From Calliphora vicina (taxonomy: Eukaryota > Arthropoda > Insecta > Diptera > Calliphoridae): a stretch of 64,000 bases of DNA. The stretch is taken from positions 121,689,980-121,753,979 of the forward strand of contig NC_088782.1 of the NCBI RefSeq assembly GCF_958450345.1. Reading direction: 5' to 3'. The notes under the pieces are model-generated. The model was not told where the DNA came from, searched no databases, and saw only the letters and a list, made by a program, of their open reading frames with translations. Below, one piece after another: positions 47,249 through 59,800 of the stretch; position 1 is the first letter of the stretch; every line of letters starts with the position of its first letter. A program made the position numbers and the translations under genes.

Positions 47249-48037
47249 ACACTATTAAAACTGAAAAATACAAATGATTTTTATTTAAATTTTTACAAAC
47301 AAATTAGGAAAATAGCTAGTCTTTCACAATTTCTTAAAAGGACTTAACAGAATTTCTCTCCCGGGAAAAAACTCCTTTAAATTCCTGTTATGATTTTAAT
47401 TGCCTTTAAATATATTTTGCAGTTTATATAAAGTATAGCATACTTTAGGCTTTAAACTTATTACAAGAAAGAAAATCCTTTATTTGCTTTTTTTAGAAAT
47501 ATAATCTGTAGCATACTTTTAGGTTAAAACTGCATTAAAAACTACTGAAAATGTAAATATTTGTGCATAAATCTGGTTAGAACTATTAGATTATCTTCTT
47601 TTTGCAATAATGTCTTAACAATTTTCCAAATGGAATAAAAATAAGCAAATAAATCTGCTTGGAATTCCCACTGCAGATCACCAATGTTTAAAATCCTTTA
47701 CATGTAAAAATAATGTAGCATACTTATTAGATACAAGAATGTTTTTAATCAATAACAAAATCCTTGTATAAAAACAAAATTTCAGAGTTATAACCAGTAA
47801 TAAAATAATACATGCGCCCAAACTTATGCTTTAAAAAATATATGGTCGATATTTGGTAATGGAGAAAGTAATGAGTGTTTAATAGATTTTAAACATTATA
47901 ACATTTTGTTTTCTTCTTGGACCAGCACTCAGGATATTATCCCTACTCATGCAAAGCATTGTATTGGATCTAGGAAAATAGATTACGGGAGGGAGGAAAG
48001 AGTGAGTAATGTTTGAGGATATTCGATTTGAACTTTC
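47249..48037. other. Non-coding spacer with a thrice-repeated TAGCATACTT word
   Basis: Unique AT-rich DNA. TAGCATACTTTAGG (47436-47449), TAGCATACTTTTAGG (47509-47523) and TAGCATACTTATTAG (47716-47730) form a short dispersed direct repeat. No gene is seen. Confidence 0.55.
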
Positions 48038-48355
48038 CTACATTGAAAATGACAGGAAACATTTCAGCGGGAAGTTTTTCCACATACGTATAGTACAGCG
48101 GATATCAGGCACGAGTTCCCTAATTTCATCAGAACACATTCCATTGTAGTACCGATAGAACAGTGAAACGCAGCTCACATTTCGACGGTGCTCCAGCGAA
48201 TCGCACACTCCCTTGAATTCCATTTTCCGTCGGATAAAAGTGGTGCAAAAAGTGAGGAGATCAGATGAAGTGAAGTAATTCCTACACCGTTTCAGAAATA
48301 CGAGACACTTGAATGTTTCTTTCGACACTTGAAAAATGTGTTTAGCCCAGCGCAC
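48038..48355 (-). pseudogene. LINE (non-LTR retrotransposon) ORF2 C-terminal relic
   Basis: A 105-codon open frame on the minus strand resembles the region after the reverse transcriptase in insect and vertebrate LINEs. Visible blocks are KCLVFLKRCRNYFTSSDLL, TTFIRRKMEF, SLEHRRNVSCVSLFYRYYNG, CSDEIRELVP and then RMWKNFPLKCF. In intact elements tens of residues separate the second and third blocks and the fourth and fifth. Here they are directly joined, so the copy has in-frame internal deletions. It also lacks the RT catalytic core and a plausible start, so it is a decayed fragment. The clade is not assigned. Its 5' end (48316-48355) is included in the 5140-bp duplication. Confidence 0.8.
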
Positions 48356-48679
48356 AGTGGGGCAGAATCAAAAATTTTTGGAAATAAATCTGGCATTTCT
48401 AAACGGATAGTTCGATCGGGATAAAATTTGACGTGGGCGTAGCCAAGGAGTATTCGAGTTTAAGATATTAAAATGGGCTATACAAATAATCTAAGGGCGG
48501 CGCTATGTGTGCTCAAATTAGGGTACCTTCGACATGTAAAATTTTTAAACACGTGCAATTTGTTTGTTTCCTATCCGATTTCAAAGATTTTTACATTTTT
48601 GGAAAGCGCTCGGCTAGGCCAAATTTTAAAACTTCAATTTTTAAATGCCTATAACTTTGTTTTAAACTATAACCTATAA
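48316..48679. repeat. 364-bp segment, duplication copy 1
   Basis: Identical, as far as read, to 53456-53819 (offset exactly 5140 bp). It contains the last bases of the LINE relic, then 'cagtggggcagaatc', 'agttcgatcgggataaaa', 'aagggcggcgctatgtg' and a 68-codon open frame (48473-48679). The more GC-rich DNA is unlike its neighbours and may itself be an interspersed repeat. The open frame has no domain and is not called as a gene. Confidence 0.95.
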
Positions 48680-51600
48680 AGACAGTTTTCATATAGAAAA
48701 CCGTCTTGAAAAGACAGTTTTCATATAGAAAACCGTCTTGAAAAGACAGTTTTCATATAGAAAACCGTCTTGAAAAGACAGTTTTCATATAGAAAACCGT
48801 CTTGAAAAGACAGTTTTCATATAGAAAACCGTCTTGAAAAGACAGTTTTCATATAGAAAACCGTCTTGAAAAGACAGTTTTCATATAGAAAACCGTCTTG
48901 AAAAGACAGTTTTCATATAGAAAACCGTCTTGAAAAGACAGTTTTCATATAGAAAACCGTCTTGAAAAGACAGTTTTCATATAGAAAACCGTCTTGAAAA
49001 GACAGTTTTCATATAGAAAACCGTCTTGAAAAGACAGTTTTCATATAGAAAACCGTCTTGAAAAGACAGTTTTCATATAGAAAACCGTCTTGAAAAGACA
49101 GTTTTCATATAGAAAACCGTTTTGAAAAGACAGTTTTCATATAGAAAACCGTCTTGAAAAGACAGTTTTCATATAGAAAACCGTCTTGAAAAGACAGTTT
49201 TCATATAGAAAACCGTCTTGAAAAGACAGTTTTCATATAGAAAACCGTCTTGAAAAGACAGTTTTCATATAGAAAACCGTCTTGAAAAGACAGTTTTCAT
49301 ATAGAAAACCGTCTTGAAAAGACAGTTTTCATATAGAAAACCGTCTTGAAAAGACAGTTTTCATATAGAAAACCGTCTTGAAAAGACAGTTTTCATATAG
49401 AAAACCGTCTCGAAAAGACAGTTTTCATATAGAAAACCGTCTGGAAAAGACAGTTTTCATATAGAAAACCGTCTGGAAAAGACAGTTTTCATATAGAAAA
49501 CCGTCTGGAAAAGACAGTTTTCATATAGAAAACCGTCTGGAAAAGACAGTTTTCATATAGAAAACCGTCTTGAAAAGACAGTTTTCATATAGAAAACCGT
49601 CTTGAAAAGACAGTTTTCATATAGAAAACCGTCTTGAAAAGACAGTTTTCATATAGAAAACCGTCTTGAAAAGACAGTTTTCATATAGAAAACCGTCTTG
49701 AAAAGACAGTTTTCATATAGAAAACCGTCTTGAAAAGACAGTTTTCATATAGAAAACCGTCTTGAAAAGACAGTTTTCATATAGAAAACCGTCTTGAAAA
49801 GACAGTTTTCATATAGAAAACCGTCTTGAAAAGACAGTTTTCATATAGAAAACCGTCTGGAAAAGACAGTTTTCATATAGAAAACCGTCTGGAAAAGACA
49901 GTTTTCATATAGAAAACCGTCTGGAAAAGACAGTTTTCATATAGAAAACCGTCTGGAAAAGACAGTTTTCATATAGAAAACCGTCTGGAAAAGACAGTTT
50001 TCATATAGAAAACCGTCTTGAAAAGACAGTTTTCATATAGAAAACCGTCTTGAAAAGACAGTTTTCATATAGAAAACCGTCTTGAAAAGACAGTTTTCAT
50101 ATAGAAAACCGTCTTGAAAAGACAGTTTTCATATAGAAAACCGTCTGGAAAAGACAGTTTTCATATAGAAAACCGTCTTGAAAAGACAGTTTTCATATAG
50201 AAAACCGTCTTGAAAAGACAGTTTTCATATAGAAAACCGTCTTGAAAAGACAGTTTTCATATAGAAAACCGTCTTGAAAAGACAGTTTTCATATAGAAAA
50301 CCGTCTTGAAAAGACAGTTTTCATATAGAAAACCGTCTTGAAAAGACAGTTTTCATATAGAAAACCGTCTTGAAAAGACAGTTTTCATATAGAAAACCGT
50401 CTTGAAAAGACAGTTTTCATATAGAAAACCGTCTTGAAAAGACAGTTTTCATATAGAAAACCGTCTTGAAAAGACAGTTTTCATATAGAAAACCGTCTTG
50501 AAAAGACAGTTTTCATATAGAAAACCGTCTTGAAAAGACAGTTTTCATATAGAAAACCGTCTTGAAAAGACAGTTTTCATATAGAAAACCGTCTGGAAAA
50601 GACAGTTTTCATATAGAAAACCGTCTGGAAAAGACAGTTTTCATATAGAAAACCGTCTGGAAAAGACAGTTTTCATATAGAAAACCGTCTTGAAAAGACA
50701 GTTTTCATATAGAAAACCGTCTTGAAAAGACAGTTTTCATATAGAAAACCGTCTTGAAAAGACAGTTTTCATATAGAAAACCGTCTTGAAAAGACAGTTT
50801 TCATATAGAAAACCGTCTTGAAAAGACAGTTTTCATATAGAAAACCGTCTTGAAAAGACAGTTTTCATATAGAAAACCGTCTTGAAAAGACAGTTTTCAT
50901 ATAGAAAACCGTCTTGAAAAGACAGTTTTCATATAGAAAACCGTCTTGAAAAGACAGTTTTCATATAGAAAACCGTCTTGAAAAGACAGTTTTCATATAG
51001 AAAACCGTCTTGAAAAGACAGTTTTCATATAGAAAACCGTCTTGAAAAGACAGTTTTCATATAGAAAACCGTCTCGAAAAGACAGTTTTCATATAGAAAA
51101 CCGTCTGGAAAAGACAGTTTTCATATAGAAAACCGTCTGGAAAAGACAGTTTTCATATAGAAAACCGTCTGGAAAAGACAGTTTTCATATAGAAAACCGT
51201 CTTGAAAAGACAGTTTTCATATAGAAAACCGTCTTGAAAAGACAGTTTTCATATAGAAAACCGTCTTGAAAAGACAGTTTTCATATAGAAAACCGTCTTG
51301 AAAAGACAGTTTTCATATAGAAAACCGTCTTGAAAAGACAGTTTTCATATAGAAAACCGTCTTGAAAAGACAGTTTTCATATAGAAAACCGTCTTGAAAA
51401 GACAGTTTTCATATAGAAAACCGTCTTGAAAAGACAGTTTTCATATAGAAAACCGTCTTGAAAAGACAGTTTTCATATAGAAAACCGTCTCGAAAAGACA
51501 GTTTTCATATAGAAAACCGTCTGGAAAAGACAGTTTTCATATAGAAAACCGTCTGGAAAAGACAGTTTTCATATAGAAAACCGTCTTGAAAAGACAGTTT

Positions 51601-53455
51601 TCATATAGAAAACCGTCTTGAAAAGACAGTTTTCATATAGAAAACCGTCTTGAAAAGACAGTTTTCATATAGAAAACCGTCTTGAAAAGACAGTTTTCAT
51701 ATAGAAAACCGTCTTGAAAAGACAGTTTTCATATAGAAAACCGTCTTGAAAAGACAGTTTTCATATAGAAAACCGTCTTGAAAAGACAGTTTTCATATAG
51801 AAAACCGTCTTGAAAAGACAGTTTTCATATAGAAAACCGTCTTGAAAAGACAGTTTTCATATAGAAAACCGTCTGGAAAAGACAGTTTTCATATAGAAAA
51901 CCGTCTGGAAAAGACAGTTTTCATATAGAAAACCGTCTTGAAAAGACAGTTTTCATATAGAAAACCGTCTTGAAAAGACAGTTTTCATATAGAAAACCGT
52001 CTCGAAAAGACAGTTTTCATATAGAAAACCGTCTTGAAAAGACAGTTTTCATATAGAAAACCGTCTTGAAAAGACAGTTTTCATATAGAAAACCGTCTTG
52101 GAAAAGACAGTTTTCATATAGAAAACCGTCTGGAAAAGACAGTTTTCATATAGAAAACCGTCTGGAAAAGACAGTTTTCATATAGAAAACCGTCTGGAAA
52201 AGACAGTTTTCGTATAGAAAACCGTCTGGAAAAGACAGTTTTCATATAGAAAACCGTCTTGAAAAGACAGTTTTCATATAGAAAACCGTCTTGAAAAGAC
52301 AGTTTTCATATAGAAAACCATCTGGAAAAGACAGTTTTCATATAGAAAACCGTCTTGAAAAGACAGTTTTCATATAGAAAACCATCTGGAAAAGACAGTT
52401 TTCATATAGAAAACCGTCTGGAAAAGACAGTTTTCATATAGAAAACCGTCTTGAAAAGACAATTTTCATATAGAAAACCGTCTGGAAAAGACAGTTTTCA
52501 TATAGAAAACCGTCTGGAAAAGACAGTTTTCATATAGAAAACCGTCTTGAAAAGACAGTTTTCATATAGAAAACCGTCTTGAAAAGACAGTTTTCATATA
52601 GAAAACCGTCTTGAAAAGACAGTTTTCATATAGAAAACCGTCTTGAAAAGACAGTTTTCATATAGAAAACCGTCTTGAAAAGACAGTTTTCATATAGAAA
52701 ACCGTCTTGAAAAGACAGTTTTCATATAGAAAACCGTCTTGAAAAGACAGTTTTCATATAGAAAACCGTCTTGAAAAGACAGTTTTCATATAGAAAACCG
52801 TCTTGAAAAGACAGTTTTCATATAGAAAACCGTCTTGAAAAGACAGTTTTCATATAGAAAACCGTCTCGAAAAGACAGTTTTCATATAGAAAACCGTCTG
52901 GAAAAGACAGTTTTCATATAGAAAACCGTCTGGAAAAGACAGTTTTCATATAGAAAACCGTCTGGAAAAGACAGTTTTCATATAGAAAACCGTCTGGAAA
53001 AGACAGTTTTCATATAGAAAACCGTCTAGAAAAGACAGTTTTCATATAGAAAACCGTCTGGAAAAGACAGTTTTCATATAGAAAACCGTCTGGAAAAGAC
53101 AGTTTTCATATAGAAAACCGTCTTGAAAAGACAGTTTTCATATAGAAAACCGTCTCGAAAAGACAGTTTTCATATAGAAAACCGTCTGGAAAAGACAGTT
53201 TTCATATAGAAAACCGTCTGGAAAAGACAGTTTTCATATAGAAAACCGTCTGGAAAAGACAGTTTTCATATAGAAAACCGTCTGGAAAAGACAGTTTTCA
53301 TATAGAAAACCGTCTGGAAAAGACAGTTTTCATATAGAAAACCGTCTGGAAAAGACAGTTTTCATATAGAAAACCGTCTTGAAAAGACAGTTTTCATATA
53401 GAAAACCGTCTCGAAAAGACAGTTTTCATATAGAAAACCGTCTCGAAAAGACAGT
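48676..53455 (-). repeat. Hairpin satellite F, first array, 32-bp units
   Basis: About 149 units of 32 bp with arms GACAGTTTTC and GAAAACCGTC around ATATA. The core TTTTCATATAGAAAA is the reverse complement of that in satellites B-E. Spacer variants are TTGAAAA (most), TGGAAAA, TCGAAAA and, rarely, a 33-bp TTGGAAAA (52100). It ends abruptly inside the duplicated flank, with the junction 'acagttttctttcgac' at about 53456. Confidence 0.97.
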
Positions 53456-53819
53456 TTTCTTTCGACACTTGAAAAATGTGTTTAGCCCAGCGCACAGTGG
53501 GGCAGAATCAAAAATTTTTGGAAATAAATCTGGCATTTCTAAACGGATAGTTCGATCGGGATAAAATTTGACGTGGGCGTAGCCAAGGAGTATTCGAGTT
53601 TAAGATATTAAAATGGGCTATACAAATAATCTAAGGGCGGCGCTATGTGTGCTCAAATTAGGGTACCTTCGACATGTAAAATTTTTAAACACGTGCAATT
53701 TGTTTGTTTCCTATCCGATTTCAAAGATTTTTACATTTTTGGAAAGCGCTCGGCTAGGCCAAATTTTAAAACTTCAATTTTTAAATGCCTATAACTTTGT
53801 TTTAAACTATAACCTATAA
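53456..53819. repeat. 364-bp segment, duplication copy 2
   Basis: Second copy of 48316-48679. It starts within the LINE relic (tttctttcgacacttg) directly after a satellite unit and ends where satellite F resumes. The 5' edge has a short shared tttct at the joint, consistent with an exchange between misaligned copies. The 68-codon frame is repeated at 53613-53819. Confidence 0.95.
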
Positions 53820-56800
53820 AGACAGTTTTCATATAGAAAACCGTCTTGAAAAGACAGTTTTCATATAGAAAACCGTCTTGAAAAGACAGTTTTCATATAG
53901 AAAACCGTCTGGAAAAGACAGTTTTCATATAGAAAACCGTCTGGAAAAGACAGTTTTCATATAGAAAACCGTCTGGAAAAGACAGTTTTCATATAGAAAA
54001 CCGTCTGGAAAAGACAGTTTTCATATAGAAAACCGTCTGGAAAAGACAGTTTTCATATAGAAAACCGTCTTGAAAAGACAGTTTTCATATAGAAAACCGT
54101 CTTGAAAAGACAGTTTTCATATAGAAAACCGTCTTGAAAAGACAGTTTTCATATAGAAAACCGTCTTGAAAAGACAGTTTTCATATAGAAAACCGTCTTG
54201 AAAAGACAGTTTTCATATAGAAAACCGTCTGGAAAAGACAGTTTTCATATAGAAAACCGTCTGGAAAAGACAGTTTTCATATAGAAAACCGTCTTGAAAA
54301 GACAGTTTTCATATAGAAAACCGTCTTGAAAAGACAGTTTTCATATAGAAAACCGTCTTGAAAAGACAGTTTTCATATAGAAAACCGTCTTGAAAAGACA
54401 GTTTTCATATAGAAAACCGTCTTGAAAAGACAGTTTTCATATAGAAAACCGTCTTGAAAAGACAGTTTTCATATAGAAAACCGTCTTGAAAAGACAGTTT
54501 TCATATAGAAAACCGTCTTGAAAAGACAGTTTTCATATAGAAAACCGTCTTGAAAAGACAGTTTTCATATAGAAAACCGTCTTGAAAAGACAGTTTTCAT
54601 ATAGAAAACCGTCTTGAAAAGACAGTTTTCATATAGAAAACCGTCTCGAAAAGACAGTTTTCATATAGAAAACCGTCTGGAAAAGACAGTTTTCATATAG
54701 AAAACCGTCTGGAAAAGACAGTTTTCATATAGAAAACCGTCTGGAAAAGACAGTTTTCATATAGAAAACCGTCTTGAAAAGACAGTTTTCATATAGAAAA
54801 CCGTCTTGAAAAGACAGTTTTCATATAGAAAACCGTCTTGAAAAGACAGTTTTCATATAGAAAACCGTCTTGAAAAGACAGTTTTCATATAGAAAACCGT
54901 CTTGAAAAGACAGTTTTCATATAGAAAACCGTCTTGAAAAGACAGTTTTCATATAGAAAACCGTCTTGAAAAGACAGTTTTCATATAGAAAACCGTCTTG
55001 AAAAGACAGTTTTCATATAGAAAACCGTCTTGAAAAGACAGTTTTCATATAGAAAACCGTCTGGAAAAGACAGTTTTCATATAGAAAACCGTCTGGAAAA
55101 GACAGTTTTCATATAGAAAACCGTCTTGAAAAGACAGTTTTCATATAGAAAACCGTCTTGAAAAGACAGTTTTCATATAGAAAACCGTCTCGAAAAGACA
55201 GTTTTCATATAGAAAACCGTCTTGAAAAGACAGTTTTCATATAGAAAACCGTCTTGAAAAGACAGTTTTCATATAGAAAACCGTCTTGGAAAAGACAGTT
55301 TTCATATAGAAAACCGTCTGGAAAAGACAGTTTTCATATAGAAAACCGTCTGGAAAAGACAGTTTTCATATAGAAAACCGTCTGGAAAAGACAGTTTTCG
55401 TATAGAAAACCGTCTGGAAAAGACAGTTTTCATATAGAAAACCGTCTTGAAAAGACAGTTTTCATATAGAAAACCGTCTTGAAAAGACAGTTTTCATATA
55501 GAAAACCATCTGGAAAAGACAGTTTTCATATAGAAAACCGTCTTGAAAAGACAGTTTTCATATAGAAAACCATCTGGAAAAGACAGTTTTCATATAGAAA
55601 ACCGTCTGGAAAAGACAGTTTTCATATAGAAAACCGTCTTGAAAAGACAATTTTCATATAGAAAACCGTCTGGAAAAGACAGTTTTCATATAGAAAACCG
55701 TCTGGAAAAGACAGTTTTCATATAGAAAACCGTCTTGAAAAGACAGTTTTCATATAGAAAACCGTCTTGAAAAGACAGTTTTCATATAGAAAACCGTCTT
55801 GAAAAGACAGTTTTCATATAGAAAACCGTCTTGAAAAGACAGTTTTCATATAGAAAACCGTCTTGAAAAGACAGTTTTCATATAGAAAACCGTCTTGAAA
55901 AGACAGTTTTCATATAGAAAACCGTCTTGAAAAGACAGTTTTCATATAGAAAACCGTCTTGAAAAGACAGTTTTCATATAGAAAACCGTCTTGAAAAGAC
56001 AGTTTTCATATAGAAAACCGTCTTGAAAAGACAGTTTTCATATAGAAAACCGCCTTGAAAAGACAGTTTTCATATAGAAAACCGTCTTGAAAAGACAGTT
56101 TTCATATAGAAAACCGTCTTGAAAAGACAGTTTTCATATAGAAAACCATCTGGAAAAGACAGTTTTCATATAGAAAACCGTCTAGAAAAGACAGTTTTCA
56201 TATAGAAAACCGTCTGGAAAAGACAGTTTTCATATAGAAAACCGTCTGGAAAAGACAGTTTTCATATAGAAAACCGTCTTGAAAAGACAGTTTTCATATA
56301 GAAAACCGTCTCGAAAAGACAGTTTTCATATAGAAAACCGTCTGGAAAAGACAGTTTTCATATAGAAAACCGTCTGGAAAAGACAGTTTTCATATAGAAA
56401 ACCGTCTGGAAAAGACAGTTTTCATATAGAAAACCGTCTGGAAAAGACAGTTTTCATATAGAAAACCGTCTGGAAAAGACAGTTTTCATATAGAAAACCG
56501 TCTTGAAAAGACAGTTTTCATATAGAAAACCGTCTCGAAAAGACAGTTTTCATATAGAAAACCGTCTCGAAAAGACAGTTTTCATATAGAAAACCGTCTT
56601 GAAAAGACAGTTTTCATATAGAAAACCGTCTGGAAAAGACAGTTTTCATATAGAAAACCGTCTTAGAAAAGACAGTTTTCATATAGAAAACCGTCTTGAA
56701 AAGACAGTTTTCATATAGAAAACCGTCTTGAAAAGACAGTTTTCATATAGAAAACCGTCTTGAAAAGACAGTTTTCATATAGAAAACCGTCTTGAAAAGA

Positions 56801-59800
56801 CAGTTTTCATATAGAAAACCGTCTTGAAAAGACAGTTTTCATATAGAAAACCGTCTGGAAAAGACAGTTTTCATATAGAAAACCGTCTGGAAAAGACAGT
56901 TTTCATATAGAAAACCGTCTGGAAAAGACAGTTTTCATATAGAAAACCGTCTGGAAAAGACAGTTTTCATATAGAAAACCGTCTGGAAAAGACAGTTTTC
57001 ATATAGAAAACCGTCTGGAAAAGACAGTTTTCATATAGAAAACCGTCTGGAAAAGACAGTTTTCATATAGAAAACCGTCTGGAAAAGACAGTTTTCATAT
57101 AGAAAACCGTCTGGAAAAGACAGTTTTCATATAGAAAACCGTCTGGAAAAGACAGTTTTCATATAGAAAACCATCTGGAAAAGACAGTTTTCATATAGAA
57201 AACCGTCTGGAAAAGACAGTTTTCATATAGAAAACCGTCTGGAAAAGACAGTTTTCATATAGAAAACCGTCTTGAAAAGACAGTTTTCATATAGAAAACC
57301 GTCTGGAAAAGACAGTTTTCATATAGAAAACCGTCTGGAAAAGACAGTTTTCATATAGAAAACCGTCTGGAAAAGACAGTTTTCATATAGAAAACCGTCT
57401 CGAAAAGACAGTTTTCATATAGAAAACCGTCTCGAAAAGACAGTTTTCATATAGAAAACCGTCTTGAAAAGACAGTTTTCATATAGAAAACCGTCTTGAA
57501 AAGACAGTTTTCATATAGAAAACCGTCTGGAAAAGACAGTTTTCATATAGAAAACCGTCTTGGAAAAGACAGTTTTCATATAGAAAACCGTCTGGAAAAG
57601 ACAGTTTTCATATAGAAAACCGTCTGGAAAAGACAGTTTTCATATAGAAAACCATCTGGAAAAGACAGTTTTCATATAGAAAACCGTCTGGAAAAGACAG
57701 TTTTCATATAGAAAACCGTCTTGAAAAGACAGTTTTCATATAGAAAACCGTCTTGAAAAGACAGTTTTCATATAGAAAACCGTCTGGAAAAGACAGTTTT
57801 CATATAGAAAACCGTCTGGAAAAGACAGTTTTCATATAGAAAACCGTCTGGAAAAGACAGTTTTCATATAGAAAACCGTCTTGAAAAGACAGTTTTCATA
57901 TAGAAAACCGTCTTGAAAAGACAGTTTTCATATAGAAAACCGTCTCGAAAAGACAGTTTTCATATAGAAAACCGTCTTGAAAAGACAGTTTTCATATAGA
58001 AAACCGTCTTGAAAAGACAGTTTTCATATAGAAAACCGTCTGGAAAAGACAGTTTTCATATAGAAAACCGTCTTGGAAAAGACAGTTTTCATATAGAAAA
58101 CCGTCTGGAAAAGACAGTTTTCATATAGAAAACCGTCTGGAAAAGACAGTTTTCATATAGAAAACCGTCTGGAAAAGACAGTTTTCATATAGAAAACCGT
58201 CTGGAAAAGACAGTTTTCATATAGAAAACCGTCTTGAAAAGACAGTTTTCATATAGAAAACCGTCTTGAAAAGACAGTTTTCATATAGAAAACCATCTGG
58301 AAAAGACAGTTTTCATATAGAAAACCGTCTTGAAAAGACAGTTTTCATATAGAAAACCATCTGGAAAAGACAGTTTTCATATAGAAAACAGTCTGGAAAA
58401 GACAGTTTTCATATAGAAAACCGTCTTGAAAAGACAATTTTCATATAGAAAACCGTCTGGAAAAGACAGTTTTCATATAGAAAACCGTCTTGAAAAGACA
58501 GTTTTCATATAGAAAACCGTCTTGAAAAGACAGTTTTCATATAGAAAACCGTCTTGAAAAGACAGTTTTCATATAGAAAACCGTCTTGAAAAGACAGTTT
58601 TCATATAGAAAACCGTCTTGAAAAGACAGTTTTCATATAGAAAACCGTCTTGAAAAGACAGTTTTCATATAGAAAACCGTCTTGAAAAGACAGTTTTCAT
58701 ACAGAAAACCGTCTTGAAAAGACAGTTTTCATATAGAAAACCGTCTTGAAAAGACAGTTTTCATATAGAAAACCGCCTTGAAAAGACAGTTTTCATATAG
58801 AAAACCGTCTTGAAAAGACAGTTTTCATATAGAAAACCGTCTTGAAAAGACAGTTTTCATATAGAAAACCATCTGGAAAAGACAGTTTTCATATAGAAAA
58901 CCGTCTAGAAAAGACAGTTTTCATATAGAAAACCGTCTGGAAAAGACAGTTTTCATATAGAAAACCGTCTGGAAAAGACAGTTTTCATATAGAAAACCGT
59001 CTTGAAAAGACAGTTTTCATATAGAAAACCGTCTCGAAAAGACAGTTTTCATATAGAAAACCGTCTGGAAAAGACAGTTTTCATATAGAAAACCGTCTTG
59101 AAAAGACAGTTTTCATATAGAAAACCGTCTCGAAAAGACAGTTTTCATATAGAAAACCGTCTCGAAAAGACAGTTTTCATATAGAAAACCGTCTTGAAAA
59201 GACAGTTTTCATATAGAAAACCGTCTCGAAAAGACAGTTTTCATATAGAAAACCGTCTCGAAAAGACAGTTTTCATATAGAAAACCGTCTGGAAAAGACA
59301 GTTTTCATATAGAAAACCGTCTTGAAAAGACAGTTTTCATATAGAAAACCGTCTTGAAAAGACAGTTTTCATATAGAAAACCGTCTCGAAAAGACAGTTT
59401 TCATATAGAAAACCGTCTCGAAAAGACAGTTTTCATATAGAAAACCGTCTTGAAAAGACAGTTTTCATATAGAAAACCGTCTCGAAAAGACAGTTTTCAT
59501 ATAGAAAACCATCTGGAAAAGACAGTTTTCATATAGAAAACCGTCTGGAAAAGACAGTTTTCATATAGAAAACCGTCTGGAAAAGACAGTTTTCATATAG
59601 AAAACCGTCTGGAAAAGACAGTTTTCATATAGAAAACCGTCTTGAAAAGACAGTTTTCATATAGAAAACCGTCTTGAAAAGACAGTTTTCATATAGAAAA
59701 CCGTCTTGAAAAGACAGTTTTCATATAGAAAACCGTCTCGAAAAGACAGTTTTCATATAGAAAACCGTCTCGAAAAGACAGTTTTCATATAGAAAACCGT

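Noticed and set aside
48473..48679. 68-codon open frame, duplicated at 53613-53819
   Set aside because: Identity of the two copies comes from a recent segmental duplication, not from coding constraint; no domain, TATA pair or polyadenylation signal nearby.
53379..53564. 61-codon open frame across the satellite F/flank junction
   Set aside because: Created by the duplication breakpoint; the first half is satellite translation.
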